A stretch of DNA of 64,000 nt from Roseimicrobium sp. ORNL1 (GCF_011044495.1 NZ_CP049143.1:5084001-5148000), one strand, 5' to 3'; positions 29,601 through 38,352 are shown, numbered from the stretch's first letter. Notes: generated by a model not told the origin, from the letters alone. Numbers and translations are program-made.

Positions 29601-30233
29601 CAGGGAGACAACGCCGAGCTCTACCTCTTCGGTGAGCATCGCATCATCATTCCACCGAAGCCCAAGCCTCCAGGGCCTTCGCCAGACGATGGCGACGGAG
29701 ATGAGCCGATTCCATTTGCGTTCGACGCGTTCAACAACTTCTCCATCCGTCCCGATTCCTTCCGTGCTCCGGGACTCTTCCAGCTTCCTTCCGAGAGCCT
29801 ACGCTTCCCGGTGCTGCCCCTCGCACCCATCTACACCGGTTCGGCGAATCCAGGAGCCACGCTGGTGGTCGAGCTCTACGGCGCGTACGGCTCGCGCGTG
29901 GGACATACCACGGTGCTGGCGGATGCCGGAGGCAACTGGATTGCGAACTTCCCCTCCTCCACGCTGCTGGATACTCCCACGAGTGTGCGCGTGACGCAGA
30001 CGAACGTCCCCTATGCCTTCGGCTCGGGGTTGGGCAAGAACCTGCGCGTTTACTATGCGCCCGTGGGACTGAATCCCGGTCAGTTCGTCTCCCTCTCCTC
30101 GGACGTTGGTCAGACGTTCAGTGAAGGTGCACCCTTGCTCGGCGGCCTCGACTTGAGCAACCCGTTGCAACTCGGCGCAGCGAAGTATGGCAGCGAGATG
30201 CTGCCCGCCGGTGGTGTGGCATCCGGGTATTGA
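26613..30233 (+). CDS. 5'-truncated SdrD-like (Cna-B type) repeat surface protein
   Basis: The frame is open after a stop at 26583-26585, but the only early start codon is TTG at 26613; there is no signal peptide and the first clearly protein-like residues (NVGGTILENTAKIYWDTLP) begin in mid-domain. I read this as a gene whose 5' part was lost at the island border. Eight SdrD-B-like units of about 115 residues follow, starting near nt 26868, 27229, 27574, 27916, 28281, 28626, 28976 and 29311. Each has SISGxVYxDxNNDG (calcium-type loop), PGVxVxLTGTD, GxYxFTNLRPGxYVxTETQP and NNFGEL. The C-terminus has a PKPKPPGPSP linker and an Ig-like domain (ANPGATLVVELYG). It probably was a large exported adhesin handled by the HlyD/M50 genes 26 bp downstream. 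Confidence 0.85.
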   Translation: MRFSDEKIPGSGPPAANVGGTILENTAKIYWDTLPTEDPNIILTGGAPGSDGSEDRDYGAVEENEIFDQNTDDAQDTERVVINANSISGVVYVDLDLSGDFSAGDTFIPGVTLTLTGTDLNGNTINRTTTTDINGSYTFTNVSAGTYAVTETQPTLYVDALETAGTPFGGVVSNAVNSNDITNIVIPEQQSQAGIDYNFGEVQSASISGIVYVDVDASQTYSSGDIGIEGVVVTLTGTDAASQPVSLTTVTGIGGVYVFVGLRPGTYTITENQPSGYLDGVDTAGTLGGDVVVPDSDTIENIDVTAGDNGIDYNFGELRPSSLSGFVYHDANNNGTFNPGEAPIAGVTVALSGTDYLGNVVSASVLTDASGAYHFNALLPGEYVITETQPTAYLDGKDTIGTPGGSPGNDVFTNINLSENFNGVNNNFGELVPATLRGFVYVDADNDGIFDAGETPLAGVEVVLTGTDDLGGVNLTAFTDATGAYIFNDLRPGSYVLNETQPVTPAFPIDYLDGKETVGSTGGTVNNTTDSNTIGNIFLVSGNQSVGNNFGELIPSTLAGTVYEDLNNNGAIDSGENGIPDVIVRLTGTDDRGNTIDTTTTVTTDANGNYLFTGLRPGQYVITETQPATYLDGKDTIGTPGGTTGNDVFSNVNVTSGTVGVNNNFGELPPSSISGFVYNDSNNDGVYDTPGEAPIPSVSVKLTGTDDLGNAVELFATTDGTGAYSFTNLRPGDYVIEETQPAGFLDGIDTPGTNGASLGLLNDRIAVSFSIANNNSTDNNFGELRPSSISGHVFIDANNDGVHDLLEVPVPGVEIRLTGIDDLGNVVSLVTTTNFLGHYEFTNLRPGAYVLTEVQPEQLLDGKDSLGTQGGIALNDRFTFTLTENVNGTENDFGELRPASISGYVYDDRNNNGVLEPGEPGIPGVTILITGVDDLGNAVSRTTVTNALGQFLFDRLRPGTYNLFEVQPAGYNDGIDTAGTKGGTVGNDFIGSIVLDQGDNAELYLFGEHRIIIPPKPKPPGPSPDDGDGDEPIPFAFDAFNNFSIRPDSFRAPGLFQLPSESLRFPVLPLAPIYTGSANPGATLVVELYGAYGSRVGHTTVLADAGGNWIANFPSSTLLDTPTSVRVTQTNVPYAFGSGLGKNLRVYYAPVGLNPGQFVSLSSDVGQTFSEGAPLLGGLDLSNPLQLGAAKYGSEMLPAGGVASGY

Positions 30234-30258
30234 GGCAGGGCCTCCGTTCATCCATCTC

Positions 30259-32127
30259 ATGTCCTCACCCCAACAGGTTCCAAACAAGCGCGGCCACGTC
30301 GTGCATGCGGGACCTCTAGTCTCACGCCAGGGGGATGCCTCATCGGCCGATGCGCAGCGCCTGCAGCAGCAGCTTGCCACCCTCGCGGAAAAGGCCGGCG
30401 CGCCCGGCAATCCGGTGCCCCTGCTGCCGTTGTTGGAGTTCCTCCGGTCGCTCCTGGCCGCACGTACGATGGCCTTTCTTCCCCCGCTGAAGAGCGCCTC
30501 CGGCAGAATGGAAATCACCGGAGCGGAAGCCCCCGGCCTCTGGAAGCTGGCCGAGGCACTGGACACTGCCAGCGCGCAGGTACTTCCCGCACCATCTCTG
30601 GGTACAAATGGATACACCCTATCCGTTCCTGTGCACCGGGAGGGTCGCCTGACCGGCTGGCTCGTGGCGCTCCTGGTGGCGCCGCATGCGCGTGACATCC
30701 CCGCCTTCGTGGTGCTCTTGCAGGCCTCCACCGGATACCTGCTCTACCAGGAGCAGCGCGCGGTGGAGAAGGAACTGTACCGCGTGCTGGAGTCTGCCTC
30801 CGGTCTGCTCGCGGTCTTCCGCCAGGCGGGTGCGGAGCTGGACTTTGCCAAGGCATGCCAGATGGGCCTTGATGCGCTCTGCACGCACCTCGGCTGCACA
30901 CGCGCTTCCCTCGGACTGCGCAAGCACGGCAGCGTGCGCATGACGGCCATCTCCGGCACGCCCAAGCTCGATCGCAAGAGTCCCACGCACCAGCCCTGCG
31001 AGGCCGCAATGCAGGAGGCATTGCTCCTGGGCAAGTCGATAGACTACGCCGCCGGCACCTCCACCTCGGATGCGACCGCGGCACATGACATCTTGAGAAA
31101 GCAGACCGGCGCGGCACGCATCCTCACCGTGCCGCTTGCACGTGATCGGGGAGCACTCCTGTTCGAGTGGGATCACACGCCGGACCCTACGCTCAGTCCT
31201 GTGGTAGAGGCAGCGACACCCTTTGTGCCAGTACTCTTTGACCTGCTGGAGCGCGCGCGTCCGAATCCAGTGCGCTTCGCCATGGGTCGCTTGTGGCAGC
31301 GCACGAGCATGGGCCGTCGCGCTGCGGTGCTGCTGGGTCTCGTGGGTCTGGGCGTGCTGCTCGCATGGCCCTTCCACTACCGCATCGGCGCGGACTGCCG
31401 CATCGCTCCGACGGTGAAGCAGGTCATCGCCGCGCCCTTCGATGGACAACTGCGCAAGAGCTTCGTGCGCCCCGGTGACGCGGTGAAGGCCGGTGATGCT
31501 CTGGGCGAGCTGGACAATCGTGAACTCACGCTGAAGGAAACCGAGCTCGTGGCCGCACGCGAACGCGCGCTCAAGGACCGCGACCGCTCCATGACCGGCG
31601 GTGCTCGCGAGGAAGGCGTGGACTTCGCCGCCGCGCAGATGGCCGTCTTCGAAGCGCAGCGCGTGGGTCAGGAACTGGAGCTCGTGCGGCAGAAGCTGGC
31701 CATGCTGCAGGTGAAGTCACCGCTGGAGGGCGTGGTGGTCTCCGGCGACCTGCGCCGTGCGGAAGGCCAGCCCGTACCACGTGGCCAGGTATTGTGGGAG
31801 GTCGCGCCACTCGACTCGCTCATTGTGGAAATCGAAGTGCCGGACCGTGAAATCGGCCGGGCGCGCCACGGGCAGGACGTGCGTGTGCGTCTGGAGGCCT
31901 TCGGTGGTGGGCGCTGGGAGAGCCAGCTCGTGCGCATCCATCCACAGAGCGAGCAACGGGATGGCAAAAACATTTTCATCGCCGAGGCCGCCATCGCCCC
32001 AGAGCAGGCCGCCGACCTGAGACCCGGCATGCGTGGACGCGCCAGCATCGAGAGTGACCGCCGCCCGCTCATCTGGATACTCGGCCACCGCCTGCGGGAT
32101 TGGGTGGAAACTTCGCTCTTCTGGTAA
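30259..32127 (+). CDS. GAF-HlyD membrane fusion protein
   Basis: 622 residues from the ATG at 30259 (MSSPQQVPNKRG); an earlier in-frame start would overlap the end of the repeat gene. Residues about 25-350 are cytoplasmic and contain a GAF-like region (AVEKELYRVLESASGLLAVF, CTHLGCTRASLGL). One TM segment follows (AAVLLGLVGLGVLLAWPF, about 354-371). The periplasmic part is HlyD-like: the first lipoyl half (VIAAPFDGQLRKSFVRPGDA), a helical hairpin, LQVKSPLEGVVVSGDLRRAE and a final RPGMRGRASIES strand. The GAF region could sense a ligand and gate export. The next gene starts 11 bp after its stop, so the two are in one operon. Confidence 0.85.
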   Translation: MSSPQQVPNKRGHVVHAGPLVSRQGDASSADAQRLQQQLATLAEKAGAPGNPVPLLPLLEFLRSLLAARTMAFLPPLKSASGRMEITGAEAPGLWKLAEALDTASAQVLPAPSLGTNGYTLSVPVHREGRLTGWLVALLVAPHARDIPAFVVLLQASTGYLLYQEQRAVEKELYRVLESASGLLAVFRQAGAELDFAKACQMGLDALCTHLGCTRASLGLRKHGSVRMTAISGTPKLDRKSPTHQPCEAAMQEALLLGKSIDYAAGTSTSDATAAHDILRKQTGAARILTVPLARDRGALLFEWDHTPDPTLSPVVEAATPFVPVLFDLLERARPNPVRFAMGRLWQRTSMGRRAAVLLGLVGLGVLLAWPFHYRIGADCRIAPTVKQVIAAPFDGQLRKSFVRPGDAVKAGDALGELDNRELTLKETELVAARERALKDRDRSMTGGAREEGVDFAAAQMAVFEAQRVGQELELVRQKLAMLQVKSPLEGVVVSGDLRRAEGQPVPRGQVLWEVAPLDSLIVEIEVPDREIGRARHGQDVRVRLEAFGGGRWESQLVRIHPQSEQRDGKNIFIAEAAIAPEQAADLRPGMRGRASIESDRRPLIWILGHRLRDWVETSLFW

Positions 32128-32138
32128 CACGTCACCTC

Positions 32139-34322
32139 ATGTCCACGCAAAACTTCACGGTGCGTGAAGCGGGAGCCCTGCGACCGCGGCTGCGTGAGGG
32201 TTTGCGCTTCTCCATCCAGCAGCAAGCTGGTGAGCGTGTGTGCATGATTGAAGACCCTGCGGCCTCACGATTTCATCGCATCGGCCTGGTGGAGCATCGC
32301 TTCGTGAGCGCGTTGGATGGACGCAAGACCGTGGCCGGTGTTCTCGCCCAACTCGCGCGTGAAGGTGGCACCCTGGTGAGTGAAGCGGAGGCCATGCAAA
32401 TCGTGCACTGGCTGAAGGAGCAGAACCTCCTCGCCGTCGATAGCGTGCGCGGCAGCAATACCGACCGCGAGATGCGCGAGCAGGTCGCGCGTGCTGCTGC
32501 CACGTGGCTGAATCCACTGGTCTGCAAGATTCCCCTCTTCCGTCCAGATGCCTTCTTCGCCCGCGTGGAGCCGCTGCTGCGTCCGCTGCTGGGCTGGGCC
32601 GGTCTGCTCTTCTGGCTGGCCATCCTCATCACTGGTGCCGTACACGTGGCCATGGAGTGGCCGCGTTTCCAGGCGGATGGCGAAGGGCTGCTCTCCCGCG
32701 ACAACTGGCTGTGGATCTTCCTCGCGTGGACACTGCTGAAGGTCGCTCACGAATTCTCCCACGGGCTCTTCTGCAAGCACTACGGCGCCACCGTGCGTGA
32801 GGCGGGCGCGATTCTCGTGGTCTTCGTGCCCATGGGTTATGTGGATGCCACGGCCAGCATCGGCCTGGCATCACGCTGGCGGCGCATGATGATTTCCGCG
32901 GCAGGACTTTACATGGAGTTCTTCCTCGCAGCGGTGGCCGCCATCGTGTGGGCACGCACGGAGCCGGGCTCTCTCCACACACTGGCGCATCACATGGTGA
33001 TCATCGGCACGGTGGTGACGCTCTTCTTCAATGCGAATCCGCTGATGCGCTTCGATGGCTATTATCTGCTGAGCGATTTCCTCGAAGTACCGAACCTCGC
33101 CACACGGGGACGCCAGTGGCTGCACCGCGCCTTTCTCGCCCTGCTCACCGGGGGGAAGCAAGCCACACCGCTCCGCCCACGCACACGCGAGGAGTGGATC
33201 ACCGCCGTGTATGGATGTGCTGCGTGGGTGTGGCAGATACTCGTACTGGTGGGACTGCTGCTCGTAGCCAGCATCGCGCTGCGCGGCGGAGGCTTGCTGC
33301 TCGCTATCGTGGGCGGCATCTTGTGGTTCGCCATTCCGCTACTTCGCTTCTGGTCGATGATGACGAAGGCCATCCGCAGTGGCTCGGGCAGTGTCTTCAC
33401 GCTGGTGTGGCGCAGTGCGCTGCTGCTCGCACTCGCGGGCGCGGTGCTCTTCTTCCCGTGGCGACGCACCATTGGCAGTGATGGCGTGGTGGAACTCGCG
33501 GATACGCGCGTGCTCCACGCCGAGTGCCCCGGTTTCATTGTGCGTGAACTGGTGCAGGATGGCGACCTCGTGCAGGAAGGCCAGCTCCTGGTGGAACTCG
33601 CCAATGACGAAGCCACTGCCGAACTCGCGGAGCGCAAGCTCGCCCTCGCCCAGCAGGAGCTCCGCGCACGACTCGCCTACACGCGCGATGACATGGCAGC
33701 CTTCCAGTCCCAGCAGATACGCACCGCTGCCCTGCGCCGTGAAATCGCGGAACGCGAAGCCTTCCTCGCCACCATGCAGATCCGTGCGCCCTTCACCGGA
33801 CGCGTGACGAACCGCCAGCTCGGACGCCGACAGGGCGTCTTCGCCCATGCAGGTGATGAAATCCTGCGCGTGGGCCGGGATGGTGAGTTCGAGGTGAAGC
33901 TCGCCGTGCGCGAGCGGGATGAATCGGCATTCCGTGGAAAAATCGACCAGCCCTGTGAAGTGCGCCTGCCTGCCCGTGAATCCGTGGCCAGCGGGCTCGT
34001 CTCACGCGTGGAGGCCCGCGCCACCCGCACGCCCACGCATCCCGCCCTCACTGCCCTGGCTGGTGGCCCCCTCCCCATGCGCCGTGCGGAAGAGCATACC
34101 CAAGGTCAAGACGACTCCAGCCCCGCCTATGAACTGGCCGAACCCTACTTCGCCGCCACCGTGCATCTCTCCGAACGCACCGACCTCCTCCCCGGCGAAA
34201 TGGCCCGCGTACGCTTCCGCGATGCCCACCCCACCTCCCTGTGGTCGGAGACAAACCGTCGCCTGGCCCAATGGATTCAACGTGTGACCTCAGGCAGCGG
34301 AGGTGGACAAAGCGGCACGTGA
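32139..34322 (+). CDS. PqqD-like / M50 metallopeptidase / HlyD fusion protein
   Basis: 727 residues from the ATG at 32139. Residues about 15-100 form a PqqD-like segment (CMIEDPAASRFHRIGLVEH, then FVSALDGRKTVAGVLAQL). Next is an M50 (site-2 protease) membrane domain with HEFSH at about 204-208 (the HExxH zinc site) and NPLMRFDGYYLL near 300-311 (the second ligand motif), flanked by several TM helices. After the last TM near residue 440 comes a periplasmic HlyD unit (CPGFIVRELVQDGDLVQEG, hairpin, MQIRAPFTGRVTNRQLG). The layout suggests an inner-membrane export component that may clip or hold its client. It forms an operon with the GAF-HlyD gene. Confidence 0.87.
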   Translation: MSTQNFTVREAGALRPRLREGLRFSIQQQAGERVCMIEDPAASRFHRIGLVEHRFVSALDGRKTVAGVLAQLAREGGTLVSEAEAMQIVHWLKEQNLLAVDSVRGSNTDREMREQVARAAATWLNPLVCKIPLFRPDAFFARVEPLLRPLLGWAGLLFWLAILITGAVHVAMEWPRFQADGEGLLSRDNWLWIFLAWTLLKVAHEFSHGLFCKHYGATVREAGAILVVFVPMGYVDATASIGLASRWRRMMISAAGLYMEFFLAAVAAIVWARTEPGSLHTLAHHMVIIGTVVTLFFNANPLMRFDGYYLLSDFLEVPNLATRGRQWLHRAFLALLTGGKQATPLRPRTREEWITAVYGCAAWVWQILVLVGLLLVASIALRGGGLLLAIVGGILWFAIPLLRFWSMMTKAIRSGSGSVFTLVWRSALLLALAGAVLFFPWRRTIGSDGVVELADTRVLHAECPGFIVRELVQDGDLVQEGQLLVELANDEATAELAERKLALAQQELRARLAYTRDDMAAFQSQQIRTAALRREIAEREAFLATMQIRAPFTGRVTNRQLGRRQGVFAHAGDEILRVGRDGEFEVKLAVRERDESAFRGKIDQPCEVRLPARESVASGLVSRVEARATRTPTHPALTALAGGPLPMRRAEEHTQGQDDSSPAYELAEPYFAATVHLSERTDLLPGEMARVRFRDAHPTSLWSETNRRLAQWIQRVTSGSGGGQSGT

Positions 34323-34433
34323 TCATGATGAGCGTCATGGCCCTCCGTTCCCTGATAGTTTCGCGGTGACCAGCGGTAGCACGAGTCTTTCATCCGCTAT
34401 CCGTTGGCAATACGCGGGCGGATTCCCCGGCCA

Positions 34434-36980
34434 TCAGGTATGGCGCAAAATCTCAAGCGGCGGGTGATTTGAGACACCACGACTGAGAGCGAGCCCCCCG
34501 AGGATCGAGATGCCGGTCGTGATCAAGAACGCAGCAATGAGCAGACTCGCATCAGGATACGGCGATGTTTCGAAGACATAGATGGCGAGGGCGGCATTGG
34601 CTCCTGTAGCGAGCAACGTGCCAGTCAGGGCGGAGAGGACACCCAGCGTCGCGTATTCAATGGTGAGGATGGTGCGCACTTGCTTCGCAGAGGCACCGAG
34701 CGTGCGCAGCAGGACGCTCTCACGAAGGCGGACATCGCGCCCGTTGAGCAGCGTGCCAATGAGAATGGGCAGCGCTGCGATGAGGGTGAAGCCACCAAGG
34801 AGGGTGACGACGAGGGAAATCTGCGAGAGCATGTTGCGAACCGTCTCGAGAATTTGTGCGAGATCGATGCAGGAAACATTGGCGAATTCCGCGGCCAGCG
34901 CCTTTTGCAGATTGCCCGAGGCGGCAGCATCAGGAGCGTGGGTGGTAATCACATGGAAACCTGGTGCACCCTCCAGCGCACCGGGCGGAAAAATCATGAA
35001 GAAGTTCAAGTTAAACCGGCTCCAATCAACCTTGCGGAAGCTGGTGACGCGAGCCTCCAAAGAAACTCCCTGCACATCCAAGGTCATGGTGTCGCCAAGA
35101 TTAACACGCATGTCCTGTGCGATCTTCTCCTCGAGAGAGAGCGGAATCGGGCCACTGGGATCGGGGATGGTCTTGTGCCACTCGCCAGCAGTGATAGTCT
35201 CACTGGAGTTGAGGTAATCCCGGTACGTGGAGCGGAATTCGCGATTCGCGATCCAGCGAGGCAGGCCCTTCACCTTGCCAACGGGGACCCCGCGAATAGC
35301 CTGCACGCGCATGGTCACCATGGGAGCACCTTCCAAAATGGGAAGGTGGTGCCTCTTTACCAAAGCAGTGACGCCCTCGATTTGGTCTGCCTGGATATCG
35401 ACGAGGTAGAGATTGGGATTCTCACGGGAGAGCGTGACGTCGAGACGCTGCTGGAGCAAATTCCCCACAAGGAGAATGGTCAACAGGAGAAACGTGCCGA
35501 GCCCGAGAGAGAGCAGGAAGAGCAGCGTCTGGTTGCCGGGACGGTGGAGATTGGAAACGCCCTGCCGCAAGAGGTAGGGCCAGCGTGGCTGGACGATGCG
35601 GCGCGCGCTCTCCATCAATACCGTGGCCACGCCCACGGTCAGAGCAAAGGCACAGGCAAGCCCGAGAACGAGCGCGAGCGCGCGCTGCCAGTTCGGGTCA
35701 TTAGTGAAGGCGAGTAACACCAGCAACGCAGTGACCAGCAAGTAAACGGGCACGACGCGGAGATTGCCTCCCGGGAGCACGGCTCCGCTGCGCAGTGTGG
35801 CGGCGGGTGAGACGCGGCGGATTTTCAGCAGCGGAATGAGCGCGAACCCACAGCATACCGCAAACCCCGCCAGCGTGGTACGCAGGACGATGCCCCATTC
35901 CGGCGATGGGTCGATGCCGATGGGAAGGCTGCCTCCAAACCAGCGCAGCACACCGACCTGCAGGAGGATGCCGATGCCCGCACCAAGGATGGCCCCCAGA
36001 AATCCCAAAGCCACCGTCTGGGCGATGTACACTGCGGAAGCGAGCTGTCGCGGAGCTCCCAGGCACCGCAGGATGGCAATGGTGGGAACGCGACGGTTGA
36101 TGTGCGACTGCACCGCTCCCGCAACCCCGAGTGCTCCGAGAGCAAGTGATGCCAGCGCGAGAAGCCCGAGATAGCGCTGAAAGAGCTCGAGCGCATCCCC
36201 GAGCGTATCCCTGCGATCCTCGGGAGTTTCAAGCCTCCAGGCTCGTTCCGGGAAATCGCGCTGGATGGTCTCCTTCAATTTCTTCGAAGGCGGTGCTTGA
36301 GGCATCTCCAGATGCATGAGCTGGGTGACCATGCTGTTCGCCCCGATGAGTCCGCTTTGGCGGATGTCAGAAAGGCGGACATACGCCTCGGGCGCGAAGG
36401 CACTGAAGCGGCTGGCGCGCGGAGGTGCCTTGTGGATGACTCCGAGAATCTTCAACCGGAGGCTGCCCAGCTCGACCTCATCTCCCACCGCGACCTTGAA
36501 CTGCTCCAGCATGGCGGGATCCAGCAGGACGCCAGACTCATGAGGCAGACGCTGCCACGCTTCCGCAGGCAGGGTTTCTATTTTTCCATAGAATGGATAC
36601 TCGCCCTCCAGCGCGCGGACATAGACGAGCCGTGCGTCCCCTCCCGGAAAGGTCATCATCGAAGGAAAGGCAACCTCACGAGTCGTGCGCGTCGCGAGCT
36701 TCGAAAGCTTGTCCGCGTCTTCGTCTGAGATGGGACGTCGCGAGGAAATCTGAAGGTCGGAGCCAAGGAGTTCCTTGGCTTGTGATTCAATGCCAGTTTC
36801 CACACTGGCCTTCAGCGAGTGAATGGCGACGAGAGCAGCGATGCCGGAGACGATCGCCAGTGAGAAGATGAGCAGACGCAGGCGCTGAGTCCGGCTGTCC
36901 CGCCAGGCCATGCGCCACGTCCACGGGTGGAGCAGCGCTGCTGCGAGACTGGTTGGAAGTGGGCGGGGATCAGACGGCAT
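34434..36980 (-). CDS. ybbP: YbbP-like FtsX-type ABC permease
   Basis: 848 residues from the ATG at 36980 (MPSDPRPLPTS); a start at 37010 is also open but increases the overlap with ybbA from 11 to 41 bp. The N-terminal TM follows WRDSRTQRLRLLIFSLAIVS. A large periplasmic domain (MacB-PCD type, about 60-270) precedes FtsX-type TM bundles (LALASLALGALGVAGAV, then VALGFLGAILGAGIGIL). A second periplasmic domain and a second FtsX block (VVTLLGGFTLIAALPILIG) follow, ending in GLALSRGVS. The YbbA/YbbP pair belongs to the lipoprotein/macrolide-type mechanotransmitting ABC systems. Its location beside tesA matches the E. coli arrangement. Confidence 0.88.
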   Translation of the reverse strand: MPSDPRPLPTSLAAALLHPWTWRMAWRDSRTQRLRLLIFSLAIVSGIAALVAIHSLKASVETGIESQAKELLGSDLQISSRRPISDEDADKLSKLATRTTREVAFPSMMTFPGGDARLVYVRALEGEYPFYGKIETLPAEAWQRLPHESGVLLDPAMLEQFKVAVGDEVELGSLRLKILGVIHKAPPRASRFSAFAPEAYVRLSDIRQSGLIGANSMVTQLMHLEMPQAPPSKKLKETIQRDFPERAWRLETPEDRRDTLGDALELFQRYLGLLALASLALGALGVAGAVQSHINRRVPTIAILRCLGAPRQLASAVYIAQTVALGFLGAILGAGIGILLQVGVLRWFGGSLPIGIDPSPEWGIVLRTTLAGFAVCCGFALIPLLKIRRVSPAATLRSGAVLPGGNLRVVPVYLLVTALLVLLAFTNDPNWQRALALVLGLACAFALTVGVATVLMESARRIVQPRWPYLLRQGVSNLHRPGNQTLLFLLSLGLGTFLLLTILLVGNLLQQRLDVTLSRENPNLYLVDIQADQIEGVTALVKRHHLPILEGAPMVTMRVQAIRGVPVGKVKGLPRWIANREFRSTYRDYLNSSETITAGEWHKTIPDPSGPIPLSLEEKIAQDMRVNLGDTMTLDVQGVSLEARVTSFRKVDWSRFNLNFFMIFPPGALEGAPGFHVITTHAPDAAASGNLQKALAAEFANVSCIDLAQILETVRNMLSQISLVVTLLGGFTLIAALPILIGTLLNGRDVRLRESVLLRTLGASAKQVRTILTIEYATLGVLSALTGTLLATGANAALAIYVFETSPYPDASLLIAAFLITTGISILGGLALSRGVSNHPPLEILRHT

Positions 36981-37695
36981 TTTCCGCCTCCGAGATGATG
37001 GTTCCGCCACTCATCTTGATGACGCGCCGCGCCTTCGCGGCCAGGCCAGGGTCGTGCGTCACCAGAACGAGCGCCGTACCCGCCTCGCGATTGAGGCGGA
37101 GCAGCATCTCCACGATTGGCTCGCTGGTGGCCGCGTCGAGGTTGCCAGTGGGCTCATCGGCGAAGAGAATCTTCGGACGGTGGATGAAAGCGCGAGCCAG
37201 GGCCACGCGCTGCTGCTCGCCCCCGGACAGTTGGGTGGGATAGTGGTCGAGACGGTCGCCGAGGCCCACTTCGCGCAGGAGGTCTTCCGCATCTTTCTGG
37301 CGGCCAGTCTCCCCGCGCAGCTCAAGCGGCACCAGCACATTCTCGAGCGCGGAGAGTGTCGGGATGAGCTGAAAACTCTGGAAGACAAAGCCGACGAGCT
37401 GGTTGCGCAAGGCGGCGCGGGCATCTTGGGACAGAGCTTCCAGGGCATGGCCGTCGAGTTTCATGGACCCGGAAGTCGCATCATCCAGCCCGGCACAGAG
37501 TCCCAGCAGAGTGGTCTTGCCACTACCGGAGGGACCCGTAATCGCGAGCGTGTCACCGGCTTCGAGGGTGAGGTGGATGTCACGCAGCACGGTCAGTTCG
37601 TGGCGCGCGGTGCGGTGTACCTTCGTCAGCCCCTGGATCTCCAGGATGGGCGGTTTGACAGCCGTGGGCGGTGAACTTACGCTTTGAGATGACAT
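36970..37695 (-). CDS. ybbA: YbbA-like ABC transporter ATPase
   Basis: 241 residues from the ATG at 37695 (MSSQSVSSPPTA). Walker A is ITGPSGSGKTTLL (about 54-61), the signature is TQLSGGEQQRVALARA, Walker B is KILFADEPTGNLD, and the H-loop is LVTHDPGLA. This is the LolD/MacB/YbbA class that powers FtsX-type permeases. It overlaps the permease gene by 11 bp. The start region overlaps the divergent tesA start, so the true start may be constrained; no other Met lies before the nucleotide-binding core. Confidence 0.92.
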   Translation of the reverse strand: MSSQSVSSPPTAVKPPILEIQGLTKVHRTARHELTVLRDIHLTLEAGDTLAITGPSGSGKTTLLGLCAGLDDATSGSMKLDGHALEALSQDARAALRNQLVGFVFQSFQLIPTLSALENVLVPLELRGETGRQKDAEDLLREVGLGDRLDHYPTQLSGGEQQRVALARAFIHRPKILFADEPTGNLDAATSEPIVEMLLRLNREAGTALVLVTHDPGLAAKARRVIKMSGGTIISEAENAV

Positions 37696-38333
37696 GGACG
37701 AGAAGGCTGGTGCTTGTACTGCTGATGTCAGGGTTTGCTGCCGGAGTATCCACTTTGCCAGCACAGACTACGGACGGCGCAAAGAAACGGCTGATTGTTC
37801 TTGGAGATAGCATCACGGCAGGGTTCGGCCTGGAGCGTGAGGAGGCATACCCTGCACTCCTGCAGAAGAAAGTGGATGCCGCAGGCCTGGCCTACGAAGT
37901 GACGAATGCCGGGGTCAGCGGTGACACGACTGCCGGTGGTCTGCGAAGAATCGACTGGGCTCTCGGCGCCAAGGGCGCAGACGTACTCATGATTGCCCTC
38001 GGTGGGAACGACGGCCTGCGCGGCATATCGCCCGAACAGACCGCGCAGAATCTCGCGGATATGGTGAAGAAGGCGCGCGCAAAGAATCCCACGATGAAAA
38101 TCCTCATCGCGGGCATGCAGATGCCGGACAACATGGGGCCGAAATATGTCGAGTCCTTCAAAGCCATCTTTCCAAACATAGCGGAGACTCAGAAGACCGA
38201 ACTCCTGCCATTCCTGCTGGAAGGCGTCGGCGGAGATGAAAAACTGAATCAGGCTGACAGGATCCACCCCACCGCCGAAGGGCAGCAGAAAATCGCGGAG
38301 CTCGTGTGGGCGAAGCTCAAAGGAATGCTCTAA
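37689..38333 (+). CDS. tesA: TesA-like SGNH lysophospholipase/thioesterase (arylesterase)
   Basis: 214 residues from the ATG at 37689; a GTG at 37671 is also in frame. The signal peptide is MTWTRRLVLVLLMSGFAAG with probable cleavage near LPAQT. SGNH blocks: LIVLGDSITAGFG (nucleophile Ser41), NAGVSGDTTAGGL (oxyanion Gly), IALGGNDGLRG (Asn) and DRIHPTAEGQ (Asp and His). This is the periplasmic multifunctional esterase family. In E. coli tesA is divergent from ybbAP, and the same order is seen here. The two divergent start codons overlap, leaving no intergenic space. Confidence 0.93.
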   Translation: MTWTRRLVLVLLMSGFAAGVSTLPAQTTDGAKKRLIVLGDSITAGFGLEREEAYPALLQKKVDAAGLAYEVTNAGVSGDTTAGGLRRIDWALGAKGADVLMIALGGNDGLRGISPEQTAQNLADMVKKARAKNPTMKILIAGMQMPDNMGPKYVESFKAIFPNIAETQKTELLPFLLEGVGGDEKLNQADRIHPTAEGQQKIAELVWAKLKGML

Positions 38334-38352
38334 CAGGCGCTCCTGGTTCTCT

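Noticed and set aside
26868-29640. Possible CRISPR or DNA satellite because of ~345-bp periodicity
   Set aside because: The period is that of eight SdrD-like protein repeats in a continuous reading frame; DNA copies are too divergent.
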